This document shows positions 48,405-61,411 of a stretch of DNA of 64,000 nucleotides, piece by piece (positions within the stretch are counted from its first letter, which is position 1; each line of letters starts with the position of its first letter). Both the position numbers and the translations under genes were made by a program. Under the pieces are notes generated by a model. The model had not been told where the DNA came from and searched no databases. It saw only the letters and a program-made list of their open reading frames with translations. The stretch is from Loxodes magnus (Eukaryota; Ciliophora; Karyorelictea; Loxodida; Loxodidae): positions 372,001 to 436,000 of the forward strand of contig CAMPDV010000193.1 in assembly GCA_946699065.1 (NCBI GenBank). Reading direction: 5' to 3'.

Positions 48405-50841
48405 ATGAATTTAAGGAAAGCTAGAGTTCATCTAACGGGATAAAGCAACAAGGATAAACTGTTTTCATAAACGGTGCTTGATAGTAAAGGAGAGAAACTT
48501 CCTTTACATTCTCCTTCTTTTCCCTATAGCGAATAAAAAATGAGGAAAAGCCGTTTTGCAAGGTCGCTAGTGCCAAAGGAAATTGGACCTATAGAAACAT
48601 AACAAAAGTTTTATGAAGAATAAGGTAAAAAATAAAAAACATAGGTAAATATAGCAAATCCTAAAGCTGCTGAAATAGAAGATAAACGTTTATTTGGTAA
48701 ACCTTTCATTGGAGGAGATAATGAGCCAAATGTTATAAAAGCTTCTAAATAAGATTTCATTAAGAAAAACTAGTTAAATGAGCAGGGATAGTCATAATAA
48801 AACATTCAAAGGTAAAAACTTGTTGAGACTAAAATAGTAGCTCATAAAGCTGCAGTGCAAGAAACTCAAATTGTATTAGTTGATCATAAAGAAGGTTTAG
48901 AAGGAAAAGTAGATTTGAAAAGAATAGCAGATATTAGGAGAACAATCAGAAGAAGATATGCTAACAGAAAAGACTACTCTAAAATTTTCAATGCATGGGA
49001 TTTAAATAACTATGGAGAAATTAGCGTAAACGATGTTTAAACTATGATGGGAAGGCTTGGAATCAATATAAATGAAAATGAAGCGAAAGTTTTGGTAGCA
49101 ACTGCTGACTTAAAAGGTTCATAAACTCTCAACATAGATGAATTCTTCAGTTTAATATTTGATGATAGCGAAAATTTAAATGTTAATCTAACAACAATGA
49201 ATCCTTCAAAAGAATGGTCAAATGATTAAGCAAATAACAAGGGACTCTATAGTGACCTTCATTAATTGGCAGTCAATTAAAAGCTGAGGAATCAAATTAA
49301 AAGTCTTAAAGAAATTTGCTAACAACGTATTTAAGGGGCTATTGTTGAATTTTTGAAGCATGATAAAAAGAAGGAAAGAGTCATTAGCTATGATCAATTT
49401 AAGGACGTAATGAATGAGTTGGAAATTCCAAGAGACTTAAATGAAGATAAAGTCCTTAAAATGTTTTTTTTAGAAATGGGAGCAAAGGAATCTTATCTTA
49501 ATTATTAGTAATTCATAGATCAAATTAAAAATTATCATGAAGACCAACCATAAGAATCTAGAGAAAGATAAATGCAATCATCTTACAATTCTTTAGTTAA
49601 TCAATAGCAAGATAAGATGGAAAACTCTCCTCCTTTTAAAAAAACAGCAACTCAAATTCTTAAAAACTCTCAGGCCAAATTAAATATACTTGATGGAATG
49701 TCAGTTACACCTAACTAGTTAGAGATTATTCTTTAAAAATCCAGAAAGGTAAGAAAATTCCTTAAAAGCAAATATAAAAATAACAAACAATTGATGGAAG
49801 AAGCTTTAGTGCCTAAAAGCGATCCCAGAATTAGTATGCAATAGCTAAGAGAATTTTTATCAAATACTATGGAGAGTGAGTAATAAGTAAGTAATAGGCC
49901 TGAGTTAAAAGATATAGAAGGATTTCTAAGTACATTTAAATATAGTGTTGACAATCACGCAAATGCTAAAGATATAGTTGATAATATCTTTATGTAAGTT
50001 TTTTCTTATTCTTAGGGATGATATGCAAGTTCTTAACTCTTTAAATCAAAAAAAGCGAGTTCATCCTCCAATGCCTAGATAAATCTAGTCAGCAGGATAG
50101 TAGTTTGACAATTAGAAGATTGCTGGTTTACTTTAAACACTTGAAGATAAAGTTTTTACAGGAACAACTCAATAATTCTAGGTATTTAAGTAGTTTGACA
50201 TTGATAATGACGGATATGTCTCTTTTAAAGACTTTTAGAACAAGTTATAATAACTTCAAATGAATTAAGGAGATGCTGATGTAATATTTAAGCATTTGGA
50301 CTAAAATTAAAACGGATATCTGACCTTTAAAGACTTTAGCAATTTGATAAAGCCTTAAATTTTACGAAGTAATACTTTAGGAGTTTAATGCCACATTAAC
50401 AAAATGCAACCAAGCTAGTAGTATTTAAATGATTAAAAAAATACAACCAAGAATTTCTTCGATTAGCACTAAAAGTTATCTCATTTATACTCCCCTTAAT
50501 ATTGTTAGCCTCAATACTAGATTAATAGATTCTCATATAATCCTCCTGTTAAAAACACCTGGGATAATTTTATCCCTCCTAGAACAGCTGGAGCTTACTT
50601 AGATCCAAATTTCTAATATGTCAGGAAAACAATTGAACCTGTTAACATTGGAGTTGAGGAAAAGATTAAATATATAAGGAAAACTGAAGCCAAAAAGAAC
50701 ATTCGTATTCAAAGAGAAACAGAAAGAGAATAAAGAGTCCAACAAATTGAAAAAATGACTGCCGAAAAAGACGAAAGTAAAATTTTGATGAAGGGACTAA
50801 GGCAGCAGGATTACGAAAGAAGAATGCATCTTTTTAACTGA
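48405..50841 (+). CDS. Multi-EF-hand calcium-binding protein (flagellar-type)
   Basis: ATG 48405 to TGA 50839-50841, 804 residues after removing a 22-nt intron (49994-50015, GTAAG...TTAG). Splicing gives 'DNIFMDDMQVLNSLN'. EF-hand units: 'IFNAWDLNNYGEISVNDV' followed by its partner 'TADLKGSQTLNIDEFFSLIF' (residues ~185-245), a degenerate pair ('HDKKKERVISYDQFKDVM', 'EMGAKESYLNYQQFIDQI', ~320-375), and a canonical pair near the C-terminus, 'FDIDNDGYVSFKDF' and 'LDQNQNGYLTFKDF' (~595-640). The last 100 residues are a basic coiled coil. The combination of EF-hand pairs with 'PPRTAGAYLDPN'-type linkers recalls axonemal EF-hand proteins of the EFHB/EFCAB6 kind. That assignment is inferred from architecture only. 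Confidence 0.85.
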
Positions 50842-52190
50842 TTGAAAAATGCTGAATACTTTATATATTGGCTTAACTTAAATGAAATTAATCATTTTCT
50901 ATATTTGCCTTGTGTTTTAAATCTATAGAGAACTATCCTAAGTCAATAAGATTTAAGGATATCTGCTTGGATGGATGTTACTCTGCATGATATGTTCTTC
51001 TTATATAAATAAACTAAAATACATTCAGATTTAATAATGGAATTTACTCGATTTCAGTTATAAATGCTAAATGTATATTTTATGATTTATTGCACTTAAT
51101 GATTTAAAGATTTAATATTGTTTAGTTATTTTATATTAAAGTGCTGCTTATGATAAAGAACATTATTTTTAGCCTAATCCTTTATAGTAACTTAGAAATG
51201 TATTTTTAGCATTAAAATTATTGATTTGATTGAAAGCTTATTATTATAATAACGATAATAATATATAAACTGCTGGCTGTTTATTATTTTATAGCACTTA
51301 TTAATTATTTAAAGCTAACTTGCATTTATTTTTCTACAAAGAAAAGACAAAGCAATTAATTAGGGAATTTTCTTAAACTGAGCTATAATATTTAAGAGTG
51401 ATATAAAGTAGGCTATATTAGATTAAAGATGAAACACTTAAAGCAGTTAAAAATAAGAGCTATATAATATAAATATTTATCTCATTTCATCTTCAAAAAT
51501 CATTTAATTTGCTATCTATTTTCTATTAGTCTCAGATTAAAGTCTACTCTTATAATAAGCCTCAGTTATATTTATCTACCTTTATGTTCAAATTTATAAG
51601 ATAGGCTTTTAAAATAGATTTCAGTAATAGTAAGGAACTTACTATTTGGAAGTTAGATGAAGTTAGGATTTAGATTAAATTTAATTAAATTTAAATATTA
51701 TTAATAATTAGTCTAAAGATAAACAGCCAAATTCAAAGCAACAAGGAAAAATCAATAAAACAAGTAAAATCAACTAGCAAGTACAAAAGTTAATAAAGTA
51801 AAGGATTTACTTTTTCTTAATTATGAAGCTTACTTCTTTATTAATAGATTACGTATCTATTTATTTGGTATAGATTATTATATTGGTCTTTTTTTATTTT
51901 ATAGTTTCTTTAAATTAGTTTATTCTAAGATTAATAATAAATTCACTATATATCATTAGTTATTAAAATAAATAGGCTGATTAATTTATAAATAGTACTA
52001 TATTCAAGGTAAAAGGAAAGTTATTTAATAAGTAGGATAAGAAATCTCTATAGCTATTATTTTATACTAAAACTGGATTTTGATGTATTTTATTTGATTA
52101 TTAACATAGACTTAAGTTGGCTATGTTGAATTGTAAAAACTATTGAATTTGTGATAATTAAATTATTAATGAATAGGTGCTTGATTTAAA
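50842..52190. other. Intergenic DNA between convergent genes
   Basis: About 1.35 kb of very AT-rich sequence. No coding-like frame, RNA motif or repeat of note was recognised. Confidence 0.55.
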
Positions 52191-52796
<606 letters not shown>

Positions 52797-55593
52797 TAAA
52801 GTTTAAATAGTTTAGAATATAAAATAGAAAAATTATCTATAAATCAACAAGAATCAAATAATAACCCTAAGTACCTTCATCCTTTATATTATCACATTAA
52901 GTCATTAAGCTATTTGGTACTATAGTATGAAATCATGCATATGAGAGCAGTCAAAGCTTGATTACCAAAGACTTTCAACATAGCATACTTAGATATTTGG
53001 CTTAATAAGCATAAATAGGTATATTAAATATATTAATTACTATTTAACTATTAACTAACTACTCTAACTAAATATATGAAGTCTAATTTTATAAACTAGC
53101 TAATTCACCTATAGAACAAAACTAACCATAAAGAGTTAGAAATCTAATAAAGGATTAACTTCTAAGTTTAGATTTAATCCTATTAGTTAATTGAAACTTC
53201 AAGAGCAATTATAATATTTAAACTAGGAATGGCCTTTATAGTTATAATAAGAATGGCATTATTTAAATAATTTATAAGCAAGTTCTTTGTAATAAATGGC
53301 TAAAGATAATCAAAATTTAAATCAAAGTTTTGTTCTATTGCTTTAATGAAATGTCCCTAATGAATATCAAATGCTAATTTTACTAATTAATAAGTATTGC
53401 CTGCTATAATAAGGGCAAGTCTTTATTGAAGAAATGTGAACTTAAGTCATTAAATTTTAAATATTTCTTTGTATTTAGTTTTAAATTAATACCTTAATTG
53501 CGCATTAGGAACTGACTAGATGCAGTTAATAATCAATATATTTGCTTTAAGTAAGCTAGTAGAATACCTATTCTACTAACATATTTAAATACTTGTACTT
53601 ATATATAAAGAGAATAGGAACACTTCTCTTATCTCATCTTTAAAGAATTAAAGCAGTATCTAATAAAAAGACAGTGAGAGCGTATACAAAATGTTTGATA
53701 GATGCTAAATTACAAATAAGAAAGAATTAAATGCATAATTAAATAATTGTGATAGTAAAATAAATAAAAGCATAACAATTTATTAATTATACATTTAAAG
53801 TGAAAAGAGAATACTTTTATAAGCAAGAATAAACTTAATAGAAATTTCATTAATAAAGTATCTTAATACAAGTAAAGAGCTTAACTACTGAAATTACTAA
53901 AAGCTTTTTGCAGTTTAACTAGATAATTACTTATAATAGAATATTCTAATTATAATGAAATATAGTAACTCATATAAAAATTTAAGTTAAGTGCAAATCT
54001 ATAAAAAATAACTGCTAATAAATGAAAATACATTCATTAAGATTTAACTTAATATTAATAAATAAAAGCAACTAATGGAAAGGTAGATATGTATATTCTT
54101 AATTTAATTATAATTACTATAAATAAAGAGGTTTAAAGCAGATATTCATTTCAATAAATTAAATGTACAAAACTTGCCAAAGTATTTATTTCTAGATGAT
54201 AAAAAGGTATCCTTAGTGCAAAGCAGTATTATTTAATTTTAAAAGTTATATATATTCTACTTTTAAATATCCTAAAAACAATAAAGTAAGATCAGTCATA
54301 AATAATAAAAAGATAAAGATAATTAGAAAGAATAATGATAGTGAAATGATGTAAATGATAGAAATTTTCTTTATTAAGAATAGTAAATAATATCTACCAT
54401 AATTAATCTAATTACTATTAAAGAAAGTTTATTTTATAAAATAAAATTTTCATTCTAATTAAAGAAAAATAGTTTTGGACTTAAAGTTTATAATTGATAT
54501 TTATTATAATTCAGACACAAAATAAGTAAATTTAGTTAGTATAAATACCTTTTTATTTACATGGGAAAAATAGTTTAGTTGCCTCTTTTCAAATATTTTA
54601 ACTAATAAATAGATATAAAAGGTTTAACTTTTGGTATTATTATTAAAAATAAACTATGTTCCCTATATCAAAGAACTAAACCAAACAATATAAATGCTCT
54701 TCTAATTAAAAGCAAATTGATTTGAAAGTTTATTTATGTATAGAATAGTGAAATATAATCAAATAAGTTCTATTTTATAAGGAATTTTTATTTTTAATTT
54801 ATTATGATTACGTTAATACCAGTTTTAATTTCAATTAATTTATAATATTAATAATTAACTACATTTCAATATTTAGTAATATTGTGACGTAATTGTGTAA
54901 TTACTTGGAGTTATCACGCAAATTACTCTAAAAATAAAAGTTTATGTTCATCAAGCTCTTAGTCTCAATCATCTAGCTTTATACCCCAATCACAGATTTC
55001 TTAATCTAAGGTATTAATTTATTTTCTTTTAAAGTTAAAACTCTAAATGATTCTTAGGTATTTGCTCGAAAAAATTTAGATATATTGTCCTAACTAATTT
55101 ATATATTTATATTTAATGCATAACTTGACACTAACACTTTCATAATAAATTCCTTTTAAGCATTTAATTATTTAGACTAGTAGCCTTAAATTTAATATTT
55201 ACATTCTATGATAATAGTAAAGCTTTAATAATAAGAAAGTAATTCACTCAATGAGTTATTATAATTATTTATTATATAATTAGTAAATTAGATAAGAAAA
55301 TTCTATGTTTAGTTATTTTAATGTCTTAAATGGAAAAAATATTATTTAGATATTTTTTAGCCTAGTTAGTAAATATATTGATGTTTATTTGACAATATTA
55401 ATAATTATTTTCATAAAGCGCATGATGATACTAAAAGGATAATAAAATAAAGAATGGCTTTTTATTACTTTGCTAATTCACTAAAGATGTATTAAATTAT
55501 TATAGTGCAGCCTTTTAAGCTTTTAGATATAAATGCATAATCATTTATAGTATTATTTTACTTTTATTTTTCTTGCTTTATTTGAATAGAAAA
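52797..55593. other. Longest gene-free stretch (2.8 kb)
   Basis: Extremely AT-rich, with many short A/T runs. No frame of coding-like composition, no RNA-like GC island, no terminal inverted repeats or transposase fragment was recognised. It contains the Rab promoter at its left end and the RING-gene promoter at its right end. Confidence 0.55.
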
Positions 55594-57343
55594 ATGTAGT
55601 TGAATTAAAACCAAGCAGATGAGTCATAAAACGTTTCAATAGCTTCTATAGTAACTGTCGGAGACAATAGACAGTTCCTTCCAACAATAAGCAATGTAAT
55701 GAATGATTTAGAAATAGATAAGTTTCAAATAATTAAAAACTAGATACATAGATGATAATAACTAGGGATTGCTTTCTTTTTCTTTCATCTATTTATTCTT
55801 ATATGCGTGCTTACTAGATCTTGGAATACTTGGTTTCTTTCAGTCATTCCATTTCTACTTTTAGATGCTAAAATTATTTATACCAGCTTCAAATATATGT
55901 CATAGAGAAAATTAAAATGAGATAACAGAGACAGAATCGTAATTAAAGACTTTTTAGATTCTGTTTGTCTGACTATTGCGAAACTTTTATTAATTCTAGC
56001 TTCGAAAGATAATAAATTAGTTTGAATACCATTAATTCCACTTTATATTGGATTCATTATCAGAGTTTTGCTATGTTCTTGGCCGACTGATGAATGTGCT
56101 TCATTTTCAAGTTTTCTGAGAGCTTTCTCAAGAATAGTTCGGTTAGTATTTTTTCAATTTGTCGTTTTTAAATTATAAGGGAAAATAGAAATGAGTTGGT
56201 TTGGAACTTTTTGGATGATTTGAATTTGTTCAGTGATTCTAATTTTCGTGAGTCAAGGAATTACTTTATTTTAATTAGGAAATTTCTACAGAGCATTAAA
56301 AAACTATTAGCATAAGAAAAGAGATTTGATAGCCTCTTGCTGGATAGTTTTCACTTTATAGGGATTCACTTTTGCTTTGCTAGTTGAAATGTTTAATTTA
56401 ACTTATATATTAGATAACAACTAAGGATCTTATACTTTAACTTGCTTACCTTTTACTTTGTTTGGATCTATTTGGATTGTAATTACTAAGCTTTCTGAAA
56501 AACATTTAATTGAATGGTGGTAAATTTTCTTTTCAAGCGAAAGTGATTCTTAGTAAGAGGAAATATAGAGAAGAAGCTAAATGCTTAATGGATAGAATCA
56601 AAGTTAAGAAAGATTAGTGAATTCTTTAACGAATATGATAAAAACTCCTCCAAGATTTCTAATAAGGATGAGCTCTACTTACTTTAGTAGACCTAGCGAG
56701 TATGTATTTTTAAATAAAAGAGGATTAAAGGCTAATAACAATAGTGTTGATATTTAGAAGATTGGATAATTCAACGAACTAAAGTATTAGGATGCTTTAA
56801 CACGTAAGTTCTAAATACTTAGATAAAAGAATTTTGACTGAAAACTAAAATTTAGCTTTTAAATCAAATTTGATTGGTAGTAATTAAAAACTGCTAAATA
56901 GATCTAAATCAATAAATCCATTTCATTAATAAAATAAAAGCTTTCAAAATACAATTTCAAGTAGACCTAGTATAGCAGAACAAACTTAACTATAATAAAA
57001 ATCATGCAATATATGCTTCACTAATAAAGCTGATGCTGTTATTTTAGAATGCGGACATGGAGGTCTTTGCTATAATTGTTCTTTAGAATTATGAAGATAA
57101 ATTGATGAATGTTATTTATGCCGAAAAAAAATCTCATAGGTTGTATAAGTCGATAGCATAAAAAATGGGACTCAAACTGTATAAGTTCTAGCCACAACAG
57201 CACCAATATTCGCAGAGGATTAGGATATTTCATAATTTTAAGAAGATAATAGTAACGAAGGCTTATTAAATAGGGGAGAAGATATTCATCTTGAAATTAG
57301 CACTCTAGGAATTAACGAAGAAGATGAAAAAGAAAATAGATGA
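55594..57343 (+). CDS. Multipass membrane RING-finger protein (putative E3 ubiquitin ligase)
   Basis: ATG 55594 to TGA 57341-57343, 576 residues after removing a 19-nt intron (56804-56822, GTAAG...TTAG). Without it the frame ends before the RING. Residues ~55-320 contain about seven hydrophobic spans, e.g. 'IAFFFFHLFILICVL', 'FLSVIPFLLLDAKII', 'LIPLYIGFIIRVLL', 'GTFWMIWICSVILIFV' and 'LPFTLFGSIWIVI'. A Ser/Arg/Asn-rich cytosolic linker follows. Near residue 475 is a C3HC4 RING: 'CNICFTNKADAVILECGHGG', then 'LCYNC' and 'CYLCRKKI'. The Trp in 'SLELWRQID' is TGA. The acidic tail ends '..EEDEKENR'. This layout (membrane spans then C-terminal RING) is common in ciliates; substrates are unknown. 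The start follows a polar N-terminus without a signal peptide. Confidence 0.87.
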
Positions 57344-58430
57344 AATTTAATTTTATTATTGCTTTTATTTTAATTTATTAATACACTAAGAGTAGTCAAT
57401 ACTTATTTAAAGTGCTAAGCTTTCTAATCTTAATTATTTAATCTTTTAGAAAGTGTTAGATTAAGAATAATTGGATTGTCATTTATTCCTTAAACCAAAA
57501 TAATACCCAAAAAGCTGATTAATAATCTTCTCTTATTTTTAATTTTATCTTTTACTGCTTTTATACAAAAATAGCTAAGAGTAGGAAATAGCCTTTCTTT
57601 ATATTTAGAATAAAGCTATAAAGGAATAAAAAGTACCAATATAGCTTTTATGTAGATTTAAAATTTGGAGATAATTTGTCTAAGAAGAGAAAAGGTAAAA
57701 GGAACTTAATTTTATAAAAATGTAATAAAAAATGATATTTAACTTTCGCTCTAATTAAATTGCTTTTATCCAGATAGAAATGCTTGAATCGCTTTTTTAA
57801 GTAAAACGATAAAATTATATTCTAGAGATAAAAAATACACTAAAATTAACTTTTTGCTTAATCTAAGAAAGTTTTGCTTGACTTACCCCTAATAAACAAT
57901 TAAATATTAAATATAGTAATAAGTTTAATCCTAAGCTTTTTGAGCTTGATAAATAAATCTAAATACATATTTTAATAAAATTCTAAATGTTACGGAAAAT
58001 AAAAATTAGACTAAGAAATAACAAAAGTAAGAAAGATTAAAAATAAGATTTATTTTAGGAAAAGTTTTAATAAAATTAATTAGAGTTTTGCTATCGAAAT
58101 TATATTTCCAAGCATTTCTTATACTATTAACTCATCGAAATAGACAAAGATTTATAATTAGTAGATGATCAAAATAAATATATAAGTCTGCTATAAAATA
58201 AAAACATTTAAAATTAAAAGCATTTGATTTATTAGAGATTTATGAAATTAATGAATATAATATATAAATGCTTTCAGAGATATTTAATTTAGCTTATAAT
58301 TCTATCCGAGAGTTTATTATTTTTATATAATTTGAAGCTTATTTATTTTGATGCTGATTAAGCTATTAATTAAATATATATTTCTCTTTTACTATTTTTA
58401 TCAATCACAATAATTCGAATAATTTTAAAT
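57344..58430. other. Intergenic DNA upstream of the acyltransferase gene
   Basis: An in-frame open stretch runs from ATG 57987 into the MBOAT gene. It is not counted as coding because MBOAT homology starts right at 58431 and an open run of this length is not rare when TGA is the only stop. Confidence 0.5.
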
Positions 58431-59750
58431 ATGCTGCTGGATAAGTTGTACGAATTAGGACTTCCAGCAGATTAAATCAATTTCCTTTTAATAGTTACAA
58501 CAAACTTACTTGTTGGATATTTCCATCACGCTCTTCGAGGCTACTATGTTAGACTTTTCTACAGTTTTTTCATGGGTGCAATTATGCTTTTCTGAATGTA
58601 TGGAGTAAAGGGAGCAGTTAACTTTTTAATTATAACGGTTTTGGTGTATGCGATAATGATGTGTTACCAAAAGAGATGTGGATTTATAGGTTCTATTGCT
58701 GCATTAGGATATTTAAGTTTAGTTCATATTTATAGACAATATTACTATTATGGCTCTTGGAATATCGATGTATCTATGCTTATTATGATGCTAGTTCCAA
58801 AGCTTGTTATAGTTGCTTTTAATCATCAAGACAAGACTGTAGAAAAGCCTAATTTACTCGAATATTATGCTTACGTAACGTTTTATGCCTCGGTTGTTAT
58901 GGGACCAATTTACGAGTACACGGATTTCATTAAATTCTGTAAAGAAGTTGGTTACGAAAAATTGACCATTTGGAAAAGCATAAGATAGAGCATCCTTTAT
59001 TTTTTAAGAGCTGGCGTTTCTTATGCAATAAATACGGTAGTTCTTATGTATTTCCCTCTTGAGTATTTGTGGTCTGAAGAATATGCAGCTCTTCCTATGT
59101 ACCATAAAATGGCTTACTTCGTAATTCTTAGCTAAGGTCTTAGATTCAAATTCTATTTAGGATGGAGCCTTGTAGAAGCAAATCTTGCTGCAGCAGGTAT
59201 ATCATACAGTCATAAAACAGATCGCTTTGACTTAATAAGAGCTTGCCATTACGAACTTGTTTAGTTTTCTTTCAGCACAAAATATATCTTAGAAGGATGG
59301 AATTCAAGCATTGCTTTATGGCTCAGAAATTATGTTTACAACAGATCAATCAAAAGAATGAGTCCAGATATGGCAAGTTTATTTACAATGATGGTATCAG
59401 GATTATGGCATGGATTTTATCCAGTATACTACTTTAACTTCATAATGCTGTGGAGTTATGGAGAACTTGGAAAAAGATGGTTCAAGATTTAGAATCTTAT
59501 TAAAGGACATAGACTTATGCCATTCTTTAAGTTCCTCAATGCATTTCTTGTTGAAACATTCACAGATTGCAACTTCTCCATGCACTTCGTGTTAGATTTA
59601 TAAAAGTGCTTGCTATTTATGAAAGCAGTTCATTTTTATACTCCCATAGGCTTTTTCACAATGGAAGTGATTACAAGAACTGTTTACAACTATTTAAGAA
59701 GAAAAAGTTTAGAAGGTTAGAAAAAAGAGGAAAGTAAAAAAGATAAATGA
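58431..59750 (+). CDS. MBOAT-family lysophospholipid acyltransferase
   Basis: Intronless, 439 residues, ATG 58431 to TGA 59748-59750. Members of this ER multipass family (LPCAT3/MBOAT1/2/Ale1) transfer acyl chains from acyl-CoA to lysophospholipids in the Lands cycle. The start 'LGLPADQINFLLIV' matches the family's 'LGLPVDQVNFL' opening exactly, fixing the ATG. 'GYFHHALRGYYVRLFYSFF' is the typical next segment. The catalytic pair is present: Asn in 'EGWNSSIALWLRNYVY' (~residue 288) and His in 'MVSGLWHGFYPVYYF' (~residue 327), as in the family 'WN...WL...Y' and 'SAFWHGFYPGYY'. About ten hydrophobic spans. The C-terminal tail is Lys-rich ('KKEESKKDK'), consistent with ER retention. The Trp after 'AIMLF' is TGA. 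Confidence 0.93.
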
Positions 59751-61411
59751 GCAAAATAAAGAAACTTTAAGAATTTTATTTTCTTTATTAAATAAAATCT
59801 TAATTGTATTTCCTTTATAATAGCAGCATACTTCTATTCACACATTATATTTAAATATTAGATATCTTCATATAGCTCTAAGGAAGTATAATAACCATTC
59901 AAATAGCATTTTATAATATCTTTTACTTTTTCTTTAAAATGATAAGCAAAGATATGAAATGCAAGTGATAGAAGCTTTTTATATAAAGAAAAATTAAACA
60001 AAACTAGCAAAGAAGATGCAAAAATATAAAAGTTATTACATTTAAAATTAAATATAAACCCTTATTTCAGAAGCTATTACAAGTAAGCTTAAGATTACTA
60101 ATTATTTATTCTAATACTTTAGTATAATCAAATTACTGGACATAAGAGGAGGAATATATCTAAGATTGTTGGATGATTGAAAGATTATATACAAATATGA
60201 GCGAAAAAAATTGTTATTTATAACCATAATATTGGATGAGATATGTTTTCTTTCACATATTCTTAAATATTATATTTATATAGCAAAAGATTATTACATA
60301 TATTGTATTGATATACTAAAGCATAGATAATTATCTTAATAATCAATCTATTTATTCTTATTTACATTGATCATAAAGAAAGAAAAGCTTTAAAAGATAA
60401 GATACATACATATTAATGCATTTTTAATATTATTATCCAACATATGAGATACTCTATTGTAGTCTGTTTAGGGACTTATTAATAAAACATTCTTTTTTAA
60501 TTAAAATCTCAAGAATTAATACTCAATAAACTATAATTAGAGGTAATAAGGGAAATATAAGAAGGTTAAATAATAGTAAGATATCTACATTATATTTCTA
60601 GTTTATCAAAGCAACCAAGATTATCTCCAAAATTTATCTTTTTAGGCTAATATTTAAAAATGGTTATTGATTAGAAGTAAATACTAAGCATCATTAATTA
60701 AAAAATAACTAAAAAGTACAAAAATTAAATATAAAAATGAATTATTAAAAGCAATTTCTAAGATAAGTTAATAAATTGAAGATTTGACACGATAAAACGA
60801 TATAAATAGATTAATAGAATGAAATTTCTGGAATATACAAATAAAATAAATAAATGAGTGATAAAAAGTATTTTATTTGCAACATCAATAGACTTTTTAT
60901 TTAATTAAACATAAATTAAAATAATTAAAATACTTATAATGCACCCAGCTTAAATTTATCGGTATAGTAATCATCATTATTACAATATTATATATTTTAT
61001 TTAAAAGAAAGAAGATAAAATAATTAGCAAATATTATAGGGAGACTTGTAAAGACTAGGAAATAAATCTTAAAATATTTGTAACTTAAAATGTAAAATGA
61101 TATATAGACACTTAAGTTAGTTTAAATTAAGCAACTATAGAAATTTAAGCATAAATGTTTCCTTCATTTATTAAAGTATATCATGAAATCATAAAATTAT
61201 TTAGATAAGTTCAGAAAAACATATTCTATTAATTTCTATTATCCTGATTTTAGCTAAAGTTTCTTTATATGAGAGCTATTTAATCAAATGAGCAAATATA
61301 ATAAAATTTTAAAGGAAAAGGTTAATTTAAGATAATTTTACAGGAAAGTATAAGATAATAGTGATTTATATACTTTAGAAAATAAATTTTAAAAAGATAT
61401 CTTAAGTTAAA
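59751..61411. other. Intergenic AT-rich DNA
   Basis: About 1.7 kb between tandem plus-strand genes. No coding-like frame, RNA or repeat recognised. Confidence 0.55.

Noticed and set aside
57987-58430. In-frame N-terminal extension of the MBOAT protein
   Set aside because: About 148 open codons, but the family homology begins exactly at ATG 58431. By base composition TGA is expected only about once per 60 codons, so an open run of this length is not compelling.
59403-59585. Minus-strand 60-codon ORF
   Set aside because: Antisense of the MBOAT acyltransferase gene, which has clear homology on the plus strand.
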